From NCBI GenBank assembly GCA_022495005.1, contig JAGYXB010001329.1:930001-994000 (forward strand): a stretch of 64,000 bases of DNA, in the 5' to 3' direction. A program made the translations under genes and the position numbers. The first letter of the stretch is position 1. Each line of letters starts with the position of its first letter. This DNA comes from Rhyacophila brunnea (Eukaryota > Arthropoda > Insecta > Trichoptera > Rhyacophilidae). This document shows positions 45,378-56,652 of this stretch, in pieces. The notes beneath the pieces are model-generated. The model was not told the DNA's origin. It did no database searches and was given only the letters and a program-made list of their open reading frames with translations.

Positions 45378-47774
45378 ATCTTGTTGGTAGAACTTTTGGG
45401 ATGCTTGAAATGTAATTCTAACCATAATAACATATATTGAGTATATCAAGTAAGTAAGTTTTTAAGAGCATTGCACGTAAAGCTTATTTTTAAGTACCGG
45501 ACCGCCCCCATGTTTTAATAAAAAATCTTTATCACCGCATCAACACCTGTGTATCAATATATAAATCTCTGTTTATACAGGAAATAGTCAAAAAGACTTT
45601 GTAAGCAATTCAAAAAAACGTGACAGAAAAACTTAACATAAATACGTTGCATATTATGTTTGTTTAGCTTTTTACAAAATAGAGTACCTAACGTAAAATA
45701 TATAATGAGAAAATATAATTAAACTGACGTGTGAATCAATTAAAATTTATTTTAATTCCCATATATTACAAAATTGGTAACACGTGCTATGTACGATTTA
45801 TTGGTTTTGATTTCATAAACTTTGAAGATTCTTTATGAATAGGTAAATGCAATGTTTTTATATACAGTAGATTAAAATCACAGGTTTCAAAGATTTAAAC
45901 CAATTAATAAATAAAATGATAATGCTTACTGGATATAGGTGAAAATTATACACATTTGTAACAAACAAGTAACAATTTAAATAATTAATTAGAAGTAACA
46001 ATGTATGTCAAGATGAATGAATACCTGTGTAAATACATTAAAATATTTAAATACATTCTATGCACATTCAATGAAATACAGTTGTATTTATTTAACCATT
46101 ATCATTAAGTAAATATACCACCCTAGTACAGTTTCTCATTTAAACTGAACAAGCTTTTTGTTTAAAAGATAATGTGCTGGGAAACTTCGTAGGCATTATG
46201 AAACGTTACGTAGAAGCGTAGCGCTACGCCATTCAATGAATGATATCACGCACCTAGAGTCCTTCAAACTACAAGCCAACCGTATACGTAAGTGCTACGT
46301 CACATTTCCATGAAAGTGTGCCTATCAATCAGCGGATGTTAATCGTAAACATGGCATATTGTGTTACTTAGGTATATTTGCTTTATCATTGTGACTTAGA
46401 ACCTTGATACAATGAAATCTCTCATGCGATTGTTTATTTGTTTGTATAAAAATTACATATGTCTTATTAAGTACTCAGAATAACAAGCATTAGGTACTAG
46501 GCCATATTCCATTAGTAAGCTTGATCACTGTTGTTAGAGCGGTTTAAAGGAGTGAAACATAAGAAAGAATGTAAGAAAACTTCACGTGAATTTTAAGTAC
46601 ATTTTAGCACATATTCGTTTATCTATCTATTTTTTGTAACTCAATGAAAATAAATCGAAGAAATAAAAGAGTTAATTTAATCATTTTATATGCCGTGACA
46701 TTTTCTGCTTAAAACATTACTCCGCAAGACGTGTGTCAGATTCATCGGATGTGTAACGCTTTGCTAAGTGGCATGACATTGATACCACGGTAAATTTAAA
46801 CACTAAATTATAACATAAAAACTCTATTCTATAACCCTTGAGAAATAAAGCAACCCAATGAATGTTTATATTAGCACGAAAATAGTAACAGAAAACTACA
46901 ATTTACACGAATCTGTTTAATTGACGAAAAATCAAGATTAAGAAATTACAGAATGGTGGAGGAAAAAAATATCTTTATATGTGGTTATTTGATCAAAATA
47001 ATGTAACTTGAAAGATAGTAAGATAGTCCACGAAAAATATATAATATTTTAATTTCAAATGTCTCTAATTTAAAATTGAAAATTGTAACTAACATTCTTT
47101 TGGCTTAGAAAACTCGATATTTTACAAAACATGCATAAACGCATTTTTCACGGAAATACAGATTATAAGAAACGCTTATCTTTTACCGAGCTAATCAATT
47201 ATTTTTTTTATTGACAATAACCAGAATGCCCAACCTAAACGAAAGTCTCTACTTTCCCATTAACTACTCTGTCAAAGAAAGTTGTAAATACATCACGGAA
47301 TACGTCTTACTTGCGCACTTTTAGGACACTAATAATAATACATTTTAAATACGCTAACCTTATAAATATATCTCATATTCGCTATAACTTCACTAACGCC
47401 GTTGTTTACTTAGCAACTTCGATATTAGCTACTGTCATGTAATCTATAAAATTGCTCAGTCAACTTTTCCAGAGAATAAAAGTTAATCGATCTGACAGTT
47501 AAGAGAATGTTTTTTACGTCATTTAATTAGATCTACGTACGTGACCAATCAAGTCGACATGCTCGCGTATACAGAATATATGAACGAACGAGTACATACG
47601 TAAGTTGTCCTTTTGCACGCAATACTACAAAAAATACCGAATCAATAGGGAATGTCATTTAGTGGTGTACATACGTATTTTGTATCAATACTTGTAACCA
47701 AAGAATTAATAACATATTGGGTGAGTAGATACTTATATATAAAGGACGTACTGAAAGTATTTTCGATCCCAATT
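45378..47774. other. 2.4 kb AT-rich DNA without recognised genes
   Basis: A GC-richer patch at 46195-46300 contains the palindrome CGTAGCGCTACG and no open frame. Otherwise nothing is supported. Confidence 0.4.
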
Positions 47775-48145
47775 TGTTATATACATAATTTGAAAATACC
47801 TCAGATATCTACTAGAATAATTCTCATTTGAAAAAAATACGACATCCGACGGGATTTGAACCTGTATAACCACTGGTATCACGCCATTAACCAATTTAGC
47901 TAGGGCATCCTACTTAATTACGACAATTTTAACTAGTAGTTTTTACGTGAAATACTTTATTATTTACTATCGGTTTTTGTGTTTTAAATTAAGGTATCAT
48001 TAATTATTGCCCTAATTACTAACTGCCGCCCGGCTCTGGCAAAATATTTGTTTATAACGAACTTGAACTTGCTAATAATTTAATATACCATTTCTTTTAT
48101 CCAACGAATAATTCACAAGATTTTAGAATATAACATTCTATATAT
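47775..48145 (-). repeat. Repeat family C, best-preserved copy
   Basis: On the minus strand the unit runs from the flank motif (48105-48142, GAATAATTCACAAGATTTTA on the plus strand) through GCAAGTTCAAGTTCGTTATA and CAAAAACCGATAGTAAATAA to a tRNA-like core: box A-like TAGCTAAATTGGTTAATGG (47884-47902) and exact box B GGTTCAAATCC (47852-47862). It then reads GTCGGATGTCGTATTTTTTT and ends near AATTATGTATATAACAAATT. The boxes are about 30 bases apart, as in tRNA. Unlike a normal SINE, about 240 bases of family sequence lie upstream of the tRNA-like part. Confidence 0.78.
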
Positions 48146-48290
48146 TGAACATACATAACTTATAAACACATCATATAATATTCCTAGATACTAGAAAAAA
48201 AATCTCATTTGAAGTAGGTATATATCTGAGGTTTTTTCAGTTATGTATGTGCAATATAATATATTGTTACATTCTCAAATCTTCCATCAA
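48105..48290. repeat. Family C ends in opposed orientation
   Basis: Past the copy at 47775, the family's distal sequence runs outward (ATTGAACATACATAACTTAT, then ACTAGAAAAAAAATCTCATT) and is then mirrored: GTATATATCTGAGGTTTTTT, CAGTTATGTATGTGCAATA, TTACATTCTCAAATCTT. This makes a palindromic pair of family C ends without a core, like the pair near 15.2 kb. Confidence 0.6.
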
Positions 48291-48900
48291 ATCCAATTTG
48301 TTATGTATAATCCCCAATTTGTAATAATAGTTTGTCTGTATATTACATTTTTAACACTTGTTTTTCTTTCTCTATACTATACAATACTTTTCACTAAAGA
48401 TTGTTGTTCAATTAAATAGCAAATAGACATATATTTATAAATATATATACGTATATAATAATTTAAATATAGTGGGTGTACGCACTAATTCTTTTTTCTA
48501 CTTTAGGGGTGCTAGATCAAAAACGTTTGAAGATTACTTGTCTAGGCCTACAGCATCCGCCGCAATATCCTGTCCAGCGATGATGTGAGGGCTTCGCAGG
48601 GGTATATATTTTATCCTAATTACGTAAATAAATATTGTCTATACTCGACGGAAGAGAAAATACGAGAGAACTTCTGCAATTAGCGAAGAATGAATTGATA
48701 GGTAATTAATTGAAAAAGGAAACAATGCGAGCCATAGATAATCGCCCTATAGACAATATCACGAAATATATTTGTTCTCTACCGAAAATGTTATATTAGG
48801 ACATTCTTTTTGTATACTATTAACTCCCACTAACAAAAGTATTTATAAAAATGATTAAATCACTATTTTATAAATTAATACTACAATGCAGCTTTCTTTG
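48291..48900. other. AT-rich sequence, nothing recognised
   Basis: No supported feature. Confidence 0.4.
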
Positions 48901-49002
48901 TTAAGACGGTACTTCAGTGAAACGGCAAATAATTTTCAACTATAGGTGAGACGAAATTTTGAACTCGCTGGCAATCGAGGAGCGAACGTCGAGCTGTGAA
49001 CT
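48901..49002 (+). repeat. 102-bp dispersed repeat, copy 2
   Basis: Reverse-complement partner of 9771-9872 at about 91 percent identity by eye, with the differences clustered near the ends (positions 7-9 and 78-90 of the unit). The open frame over 48959-49156 that overlaps it reflects this repeat and has no known domain. Confidence 0.8.
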
Positions 49003-49205
49003 ACTAACTACTACTAATAGAACAATTAACAGAACATTAATTGAACGCATGTTGGATTTATATGACAAATTGTATTTCGTTCGGCAAGCGTCATTTGCAC
49101 AATCCGCGCATCGCCTAAACACGATCTTTTTAGACCATTCCTCAACTGAGATATAGCCTTAAAACTAAAATGTGTAAGAGATTCCGACGCCATGTTATCA
49201 ATGAT

Positions 49206-49312
49206 GAGTTTGGAGACTTGGAGGCCCGAGGCTTTGGCTGATTTTAAGCCCCCCCCCCCTCCACAACACACCTTAAATTCTAATTACTGACGTACGAAGT
49301 AAAACTAACAAT
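49206..49312 (+). repeat. Dispersed repeat family H, copy 1, with C run
   Basis: GGAGACTTGGAGGCCCGAGG, CTGATTTTAAGCCCC, CTAATTACTGACGTAC and GTAAAACTAACAATA match 61537-61650 in order. A run of 11 C (49249-49259) stands where the other copy has only four. Confidence 0.65.
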
Positions 49313-49422
49313 ATTATTATCTCTTTTCTATACAAGTACGTATCTCTTTGGGTGGTCATATTCTAGCAGGGTGTATTTGATGTTAGTTGCAGGTATATTT
49401 TGTTATGCTTTCATTTTCACGC

Positions 49423-49722
49423 ATATTTTACAACGTTTTTCTTAGCTCGTATTCTTATTTTTCCGGTGGTTGTTTGCCCGGTACAAATCTTGCAATCGAT
49501 TTTTAACTAACTTCCCGACTAGCTAGACATTTGAAACTTTTAGAATACATCAAAACACGATGCCAATGCATTTTTTTTAAATACTTTTAGCCATCTTTAA
49601 GTAGAATTTAATTCATTTTCAGTTAGTACTGTTTTGTATGAATAGTTATTTCGATACCATTATTGGTTGCTAGGGGGTCCTAGCAACTAAATTATTAATA
49701 TATACGTGCGTTACTATGTGCG
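49423..49722 (+). repeat. Dispersed repeat family D, 5' part
   Basis: Starts TTTTACAACGTTTTTCTTAG and continues TCCGGTGGTTGTTTGCCCGG, AACACGATGCCAATGCAT, TTTTAGCCATCTTTAAGTAG and GGTTGCTAGGGGGTCCTAGC, all shared with the minus-strand copy at 29130. It is cut off after GTGCGTTACTATG, where unrelated sequence begins. Confidence 0.7.
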
Positions 49723-50804
49723 AGTTTTTCCCTCCTTTATTGTATTGATTTATTATATAAGCTAGAGTTAAGAGTATTCGTTGTCAGTGTGTGTTTACCT
49801 TTGGTGCGTGTACACTGCGCCTGAAGATACCGAAAGGCGAAACCCAGGTCGCAAAAAACGACTTAAATGGAATAGTACAGAGCTTGAATCCATTAGAATT
49901 TAAATTATCATAATTGATAAAATATTATTATGGGTTGTTAACCCATACATTATCAACTATGATAATATGTTAAGTGTTTCTATATTATAAATAAATAAAA
50001 ACCATCTTATACGATACATTATTAAATTGTGTATGTCGTGAATATAAATAATTTGAATACTGAATATTAATCTTTCTTAGAAACGCCTTCGTAGACATTT
50101 TTAATTAATGGAAATCTAGTTTAAAATGATACCAAATTCTAAGGAAACTTCCAGTTATGTGACTCGCAAACATGTAGGCTCTTTCTATATATGAGTATTT
50201 TGGTCTGACTTGATAAAATCTAATAGTGAATATATTCTAACGCGTCTACATTTAGCTTTGAAAATCTGTAACGTCGTAGATGTGAGTCGAAAGTGCACAT
50301 TTGCGAGGTTATCTCGACGAATAACGATCACTAATGGCACAGGCTCGGTGAAATGTCTTATACTATTCCACACGTGGGCATATTCAAATCAGAGAATATG
50401 GCAGAAAAAATACAAACGTAGTTTAAAACATTATGTCTACATATTGTATGTTATATAAGAAGAATATTACACAAAATACTACCTCAGAAATATACTAAGT
50501 TCATCCTATAATAATCCTAAAATATTTTTGAAAAATGTTTGTACCTACTAATACATTTTTATGACGGCACACATCTGGAACACGTGTCCGGAAATGTTTA
50601 CGTATGCAGGTCGCCGTATCAGACTTCACCGTGGAATGTTGTAGCGGAAATATATGGTCGTATATTAAAGACCGTCCAACCTCTTTGGGTGGTATTAGTA
50701 CTGAGATAAAATTCATGTCTATAAAACACGGCTCTTGTCGGTTTACAGAAAGTAAATAAACAGTAAACAAATTTAGAAAATAGCCGATATACTGGATTAT
50801 TTGT
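49723..50804. other. AT-rich sequence, unassigned open frames
   Basis: Overlapping frames at 50185-50373 (minus) and 50210-50458 (plus), and 50501-50770 (minus), show no motif. Nothing else supported. Confidence 0.4.
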
Positions 50805-50855
50805 TAGGTCAAGTTAAGTTAGGTTAGGTTAGAGTAGATTAGGTTAGGTTAGGTT
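50805..50855 (+). repeat. Interstitial telomere-like TTAGG tract
   Basis: About nine pentamer units, mostly GGTTA with variants AGTTA, GAGTA and GATTA. TTAGG is the telomere repeat of most insects. At this size and with neighbouring unique sequence on both sides it is an internal tract, not a chromosome end. It supports an arthropod source. Confidence 0.8.
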
Positions 50856-51413
50856 TTCATTCTTGAATTCACGATTTTTGCCAAAACCAGAGGCGACCGT
50901 ATAGTATCTCGACAAGAAATCTCAGGGCGAACTGTGCTACGGTGAAATATAATACGTACAATTTACATGACGTAACCTCTGGAATAAAAACCAATTCGTC
51001 ACACACGAGTCCGAGTGTGGTGGAGGTGGGTTGGTTTGGAGGAAAAAAGACGCGTTTATCACTAAATATTTTTCCCGCACACGCGCTGTGTAATCAAACA
51101 TAATATATTATACGCACATTTGTAACTTCTAGTGTCTCAATAAATCAGTTCACCAAAAACATTCCACTTCTCTCTCCTATGATTTCTTCCTGTATTCGTC
51201 AGGACGCCAAAAGGCGGTTTGTTACTACAATATTGACATGAAACCTAACTTTACTAATAATACGGTTGTCATTTAAGTGGGTATAAGTATTTAATATATT
51301 ATTACTATAAATATTTTAACTTGTAGGAAATTAAATCAATTGTTTTAAATTAATAAAGTTAGTAGATATCAGTCTTGAATGGTCCCGGGTTGTGAGAGAG
51401 AGAAATCATGCCG
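50856..51413. other. No recognised gene
   Basis: Moderately AT-rich; nothing supported. Confidence 0.4.
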
Positions 51414-51505
51414 TCACATTCTATGAGTTGTATACTTAAGCGTAGACAAGTTGTTTATTTTTGTAGTCTCGATAATGGTATAACAACTGAAATAGCTATC
51501 GACTT
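51414..51505 (+). repeat. Dispersed repeat family F, copy 2
   Basis: TGTAGTCTCGATAATGGTAT, ACAACTGAAATAGCTATC and GACT align to 16611-16651 with few changes. Confidence 0.5.
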
Positions 51506-52320
51506 AAAAAAAATATCCAATATAATTAAATATAATTTAAATTATCATATTTTTAATTGATAACAACACGTCTAGCGTAAGGGGTCAAATTCTCTCTCAG
51601 TACGTCAAATATCGTCCATCCAGTTATTAGGGAATTTCTTTATGATTAACAACGCCGATTGCTTGTTTGTTAGAGTGAGTAGATACATTGCCTGGAATGT
51701 GATGGCTAAAACTCGCGTAAAATTTATAATCGTTTTTTACGAAGAATCTTTCAAATCGGTTTATACAACATCACTGGCGAACTTGTACAAGCATACCTTC
51801 AAGTATTAATCTGTAGATCCCTATCATAAATTACAAAATGGTTATAAGTCTTTGTCTCTGGTCTTATCCTGATTTTGTCTCTGGCCGCATGTAAGCTGTA
51901 AGGAATTATTGATGCCTCTAAATGGACGTGCAGTGTCACTAAAGTTGCCTGACACAGATGTCGCTCGTGTTCCCTATTTTCATTTGTGTTCTTTTTTTAA
52001 ACCCACGTTCCTCCGGATAAATATTATAATCCAAAGCATGCAGTAAATCACTTTTTAGTACATACACGGAGAAAATGGGATTTGGGTCAGGAGTGGAATC
52101 TTTTATTGCACCATGTCAAAGTATAACGATCCCTACATATTCGCTGGCTACAAGTAAAACTGGATAACTGCAAGACACGATTTTATAATATGTTACACTC
52201 AGCCTAAGTACCTATATTTCTTTTGACCAGTCAGTACAACATAAAAACGCTTCAATTGATAATAGTATTAAGCAAAATCCCAGTGTAGACTTACGAATAT
52301 GTATATAAAAGCTTTCTGTG
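51506..52320. other. AT-rich sequence, nothing recognised
   Basis: No supported feature. Confidence 0.4.
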
Positions 52321-52555
52321 CATCTATTCTATAAACAAGACTGCTATCGAGGGTAGTTTTTCATATTTTTGTATAGAAGTATTATAATTTTTACAATAAG
52401 TTAGTTGTAATTGTTTTAGAGCGATATAGACAGTTTTGACTGTTTAGACGGCTAACTTATTGTAACAATTATAATACTTCAATACAAACATATAATAAAC
52501 TACCCTCGATAACCGCTGATAGCGGCCGATAGCAGTCTTGTGTATATAATAGATG
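52321..52555. mobile_element. Long hairpin element, 85-100 bp arms
   Basis: The left arm (52321-52404) starts CATCTATTCTATAAACAAGA, then CTGCTATCGAGGGTAGTTTT and ends ACAATAAGTTAG. The right arm (52452-52555) is its complement with scattered mismatches and one extra block of about 20 bases (AACCGCTGATAGCGGCCGAT), itself a small palindrome. Only about 47 bases lie between the arms. Such foldback elements have no protein of their own. No clear target duplication was seen. Confidence 0.82.
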
Positions 52556-53149
52556 CGCTGGAATCGGAACTAATGAGTTAATTAAATAAATAATAATCGT
52601 GGTAGAACTGCATTAAAATGATTTTGAAACAAAGTTATTTAAGTATCCTATTTTGACTAAGTAATTTACTTTGGAACCTTTTTCGGGCTATAAACGTATC
52701 TGCGGAATGGACTACTATAACTTACTGATGTTGAATATTCGAATAACTTGTATTCAATAGCGGAGGGTTGTGGTCATAGAGGTATTAAATAAAAAGAGGG
52801 GCAGAAATCGGCAGTCTCACACAACAGAATGAAGCAGGCCAACAATAGCCGACAACTTACGAGAAATAGCGACGCGATAAAAAAAATGCAGGGCATCACG
52901 GAGAATTTACTTTGGTCATTATAACGTACCCATATAATATAATTTTAACGTGAAAATTTTGCCGTAAATTGATTACCAGCCTGCCTCACCATACTTTTTC
53001 AACATACTTGCCTGCTTCACCATACTTTCATATAACCTGCCGCCCCGAGGTTGTGGTAGAGCGAGAAGGTATTTAATACGTATGTAAATTTCTTAATATT
53101 TCTTCTCGTTCATAAAAGTGGCGTAGTTCTCCTCATTCCTATTTTTGTA
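52556..53149. other. No recognised gene; short direct repeat
   Basis: CCTGCCTCACCATACTTTTT and CCTGCTTCACCATACTTT repeat about 30 bases apart near 52981-53030. The patch 52790-52890 is GC-richer and unassigned. Confidence 0.4.
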
Positions 53150-53381
53150 ATATATCATCATCGTCATCATTATCATCATCAGTCGGGGTCGATCCGCTGC
53201 TTAATTAAGGTCTACTCTAGCTCCCTCATTCTTCTCGGCCCCTAGTTCTTTGTTGCCACGTAAATCCACCGAATTTTATAAGTTGTCTCCCTCCCTGTGG
53301 ACATTTAGTGCCCCTTGTGTACTACTGTACGACGGCATTTGTCCAGCGGTTGTCCACTAGTCGAGCAACATGTCCAATCCA
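53150..53381 (-). pseudogene. RTE-like LINE tail with TGA-repeat 3' end
   Basis: The minus strand reads WIGHVARLVDNRWTNAVVQ, a stop, YTRGTKCPQG, then KFGGFTWQQRTRGREE, and after a one-base loss reaches LIKQRIDPD and a TGA. The order and residues match the copy at 17601. About ten codons covering G-R-P-x-S-R-W-I-D are deleted. At least three in-frame stops and a frameshift show heavy decay. The 3' end is an ATG/TGA-type repeat on the minus strand (53150-53181). A MITE starts 36 bases away on the other side. Confidence 0.85.
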
Positions 53382-53416
53382 TTGTAATTAATATATTTAT
53401 AGGGCTTTAAATATCA

Positions 53417-53788
53417 TTAAAGCGTCAATTACATTGAGCTTCTTTACGAGCTGTTTATTGGCGAATTTACAATCTGCCTGTAAAGTCGCCCTGTGTAATC
53501 ATCGAACAAACTAATAAGCATGTTGTAAACACTCTACCGAGAAAAGTTGAAAGCCGGTCAACTTTACACGCTACACACCGGCGTGTGGGCCTACTGCGTC
53601 TGCGCAGTAGAGCGCAGTAGCAACCTCCCGGTAAAAAAACGAACTACGTTTTGTCAAAATAGTCGCTGGCTTGTGGCTTCTCAGCGAATGGAAAGTTTTG
53701 TGTGTATCAAATCGCAATAGCTGAATCGCCTGCTTTTAAATTCGCCAACAAACAGCTCGTAAAGAAGCTCAATGCAATTGACGCTTAA
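53417..53788. mobile_element. MITE with 49-bp inverted arms and TTAA flanks
   Basis: AAGCGTCAATTACATTGAGC and the next 29 bases (53420-53468) mirror 53738-53786 with only two mismatches. TTAA occurs at both borders (53417-53420, 53785-53788), as for piggyBac-type insertion, though the arms overlap it by one base so the exact border is ambiguous. The interior of about 270 bases is GC-richer, includes the palindrome CTACTGCG/CGCAGTAG, and has no transposase. High arm identity suggests recent activity. Confidence 0.85.
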
Positions 53789-54604
53789 GTAAGTAATTAA
53801 AACACTTAATAAACAGGATGCGGACAATGGAAAAGTTTCGACCATTGTAACATATTTGCTCAGGTATGAGACCTTTGCTAGGACGAATTGGAAATCGGGC
53901 TTACCTTTTTTCCATCACTGATTATACCCTTTATACCTGGTAGAAAAACTTCTGCCTGTTTGACCAAAATAAACGGAAATTTCATAGAATTAGTGTGTCC
54001 TTATTAATTAGTAGTAATATCGTCTTATTTTCTGTAAGTATACCTGCCAAGTGTGCTCCTTCTCTTAGATCTCCACAGTCTACCTCTTTTCAAAAGTCAT
54101 CATTCGCCACTGCCTGATAGGCACCGCTAAGCAATACATACATTATAATACGTATTTTTAAAGTCAATTATGTACTTAGTTTCTTATTGGCAATTATATG
54201 TGGTTTCTTTTAAGAGAATTTCAAATTCAATTTCTAACTGTGTTACATAATATAATAATGACTATCTACCCTAACTAACCTACAGGTTTTCTTATCTCAA
54301 AGTTAGCATGCTACAAAGGCTCTTCATTAATGAGATATCTGATCAGAGGAAAAAATAAAGTTTCGCTTCTATCGTGAAAAAGGGGTGCATCTTTTGTTAG
54401 AAAGTTTTCAAAAATTAATTTAGATAGTTCGCTACTGCAGTCGAATTCGATTATCAAATTGTATCAGTTGCCTTAATCAGAAAAAGGTACTTATTAAATA
54501 AAAAAATCTCTTGTCGAAAAAAGTCGATTAATAGACTGTAGGTATGTGAAAAAAAATAATTTAAGATTTTTACATACATTAGCACGGGACGTATTTGAGT
54601 GTCT
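53789..54604. other. AT-rich sequence, nothing recognised
   Basis: No supported feature. Confidence 0.4.
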
Positions 54605-54860
54605 GATTGTCAGTGGCGAAGGATGGAGGTAGGCTGTTAAGATCCGACATAAATAGTCCAAACTAAACTTTGTCAGTCATACTTTCATATTTTTATTGAA
54701 CTAAGATTACAAACTGCAGATGGTGCTGGTTAGTTTTTAAAATCTAATTAAGCCCAGCCTCAACCAACCCAGCATAGTGGAAGTAGGGTGTGGAGATTTG
54801 ACAAAAATAGTGTAAACTTTGTCATTCATACTTAATTGTTTTCATTATATAAATACAATT
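54605..54860 (+). repeat. Dispersed repeat family G, copies 2 and 3
   Basis: Two related units in tandem, about 160 bases apart. The first has GTTAAGATCCGACATAAATA, AACTTTGTCAGTCATACTTT and ATTGAACTAAGA; the second has GTGTGGAGATTTGACAAAAA and AACTTTGTCATTCATACTTA. The 42.6 kb copy resembles the first more closely. Confidence 0.55.
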
Positions 54861-54910
54861 TGGTTGGACATATTTCTCAGTAAGTGGATAACCGCTAACC
54901 CTAGACAAAT

Positions 54911-55060
54911 ACAGTAACGATTCGCTCTAAAACCCGCTGTATCGACGAACTTATACATTTCGGTGGACGTACGTGGCAGTGAAGAACTGGAGACCAATAA
55001 GAGTGGAAGGATCTAGAGGAGGCCTTCATTCAGCAGATGATATATAGACGATGATGACAT
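54911..55060 (+). pseudogene. RTE-like LINE tail
   Basis: The frame gives TIRSKTRCIDELIHFGGRTW, then Q, a stop, RTGD, a stop nearby, EWKDLEEAFIQQMIYRR and a double TGA. It aligns with the last 45 codons at 17601: K-S-R-W-I-D-E, F-G-G-x-T-W-Q, D-R-x-x-W and G-E-A-F-I-x-Q. The two internal stops sit at positions of tryptophan or arginine in the other copy or nearby. Ends in GATGATGAC. Family G repeats lie immediately upstream. Confidence 0.82.
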
Positions 55061-56482
55061 AATATTGTATTAAGTTTATATTTTTTGCTTTGAACCTTTA
55101 TTTTGATAAATTATATAAATACAGGAAAGGGTAGAATGATGTACATAGTAGAATGGACCAGTTGTATATTATATATTATATCTGCAGAAGTTTTTAAACT
55201 GATTTTTCTGTAAACAATAATTCTAAGTAAAAAATTTTAATGAATTCCAACTTGACGTATATTATAATATTAATGTTAAATAATAAATAGGAAATTTTAT
55301 TTAGTAGTATATGCCTGCGAGCTATGTTGGTTTTATTGTAGTTTATGAAGCATAAATAAATAATAAAAAAACTGTCACGTAAGGGTTCGTAAAATGGGGA
55401 TAGGTAATATTTTTTTATAATGAATTAATGCCAATAAATTGTAGACACTTTGGGGTGTAAAAAAAAGAAGCGGTAAAGAATTACGGCACGTAAGGTAATG
55501 GGTATAATATAATAAATAGTCAGCTGTTGTATTTGGCCAGTGTTTCGATTTATATTAGATCGTCTAGAATCTAGATTGTCTGAACTACTCGTAGATAAAT
55601 ACTTACAGTGGTATATCCTTGATGATGGCGTTAAGCCTATACTTTCTCCATTGAGTGGATTACAAGAACTATACTAAATATGAATGAAATTAATATGTAT
55701 ATATTGAACACTGAATACACAGAAGGTTTAAGAAAATACGTGATTTTACAAAACCTCAGATAACCTTGCCAAGAACGTAAAAACGTCACACAAACACACA
55801 GATAGTCAAGGCCAATGTACCACTGACAGCCTATCATAACAGAATCAAACTGAGGAACGATGACTGTTCCATGAATAAACAAAACATGATATAACAGAGC
55901 ATGGAGAAACATAACAGTGACAAAACACAGAACTATGAAAATTCAGAAGAGAGGAAAAATATTACATTAATATTGAATTTCTTTTATTTTGTTAACTGTC
56001 AATTCATGGTGGAACTGCATTGTATTGTTGTTTTTATTTAATAAAACGCAATTTTTTTGTAGTACTTATTCCACTTTTAATCAATAGATTAGGACCGGTT
56101 TCGTCCGCCTCAGAGGGACACTTTCAACAATTTAATATTGAAATTTTCGTATCTCTATATAATATGTTGTTCTTATAGATTTTTAATAACACGGGTTTTA
56201 AAAATCAAATTATATGATTTGGGCATTTCTAATCGCTGGAAAGCCTCAATTGAACGAGACTCAACTCGGTGTTGTCGGCAAGCTATATCTCATCTTAATC
56301 TATCTAATAAGTTCAAAATGCTTGGATGACTACAACGAAATAATGAGTTTAATAATTCTGTGATGATTAAAAACGGAAATTTAGCTCTTTGTATGTATTG
56401 TGTATCGTCATAGATCTGTTTATCACTGCTCTGCTTTGTCACCGTTCTGTTATATCATATTCTGTTTTTTCTGGTTACTAAC
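55061..56482. other. AT-rich sequence, nothing firm
   Basis: The frame at 55637-55912 (minus) is hydrophobic and has no motif. 56138-56329 (plus) may be upstream sequence of the LINE knuckle that follows, but no block is readable. Confidence 0.35.
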
Positions 56483-56652
56483 GATGATTGTTGTCCATGT
56501 GGCGGCAACACGTCTCAAACAGTACGGCATTTCATTAATGACTATCCAATACTAGAAAAAAAGCGATGGGGTCTCAAAGTTCTATTCAGATACCATCACG
56601 AAATTGACCTAGAAAAAAAAACTTATCACAAGAACATTACAAAAAATATATA
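56483..56652 (+). pseudogene. LINE C-terminal zinc-knuckle fragment
   Basis: The frame reads DDCCPCGGNTSQTVRHFIND, then YPILEKKRWGLKVLF and stops at 56650. C-P-C-G, x5-T-V-x-H, then five residues to P-I-L-E-K-x-R is the C-terminal knuckle of LINE polyproteins; the last cysteine ligand (usually C-P) is tyrosine here, so the site is broken. It is a different type from the knuckles at 572 and 30645, judging by residues around the ligands. Upstream polymerase is not recognisable. Confidence 0.65.
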
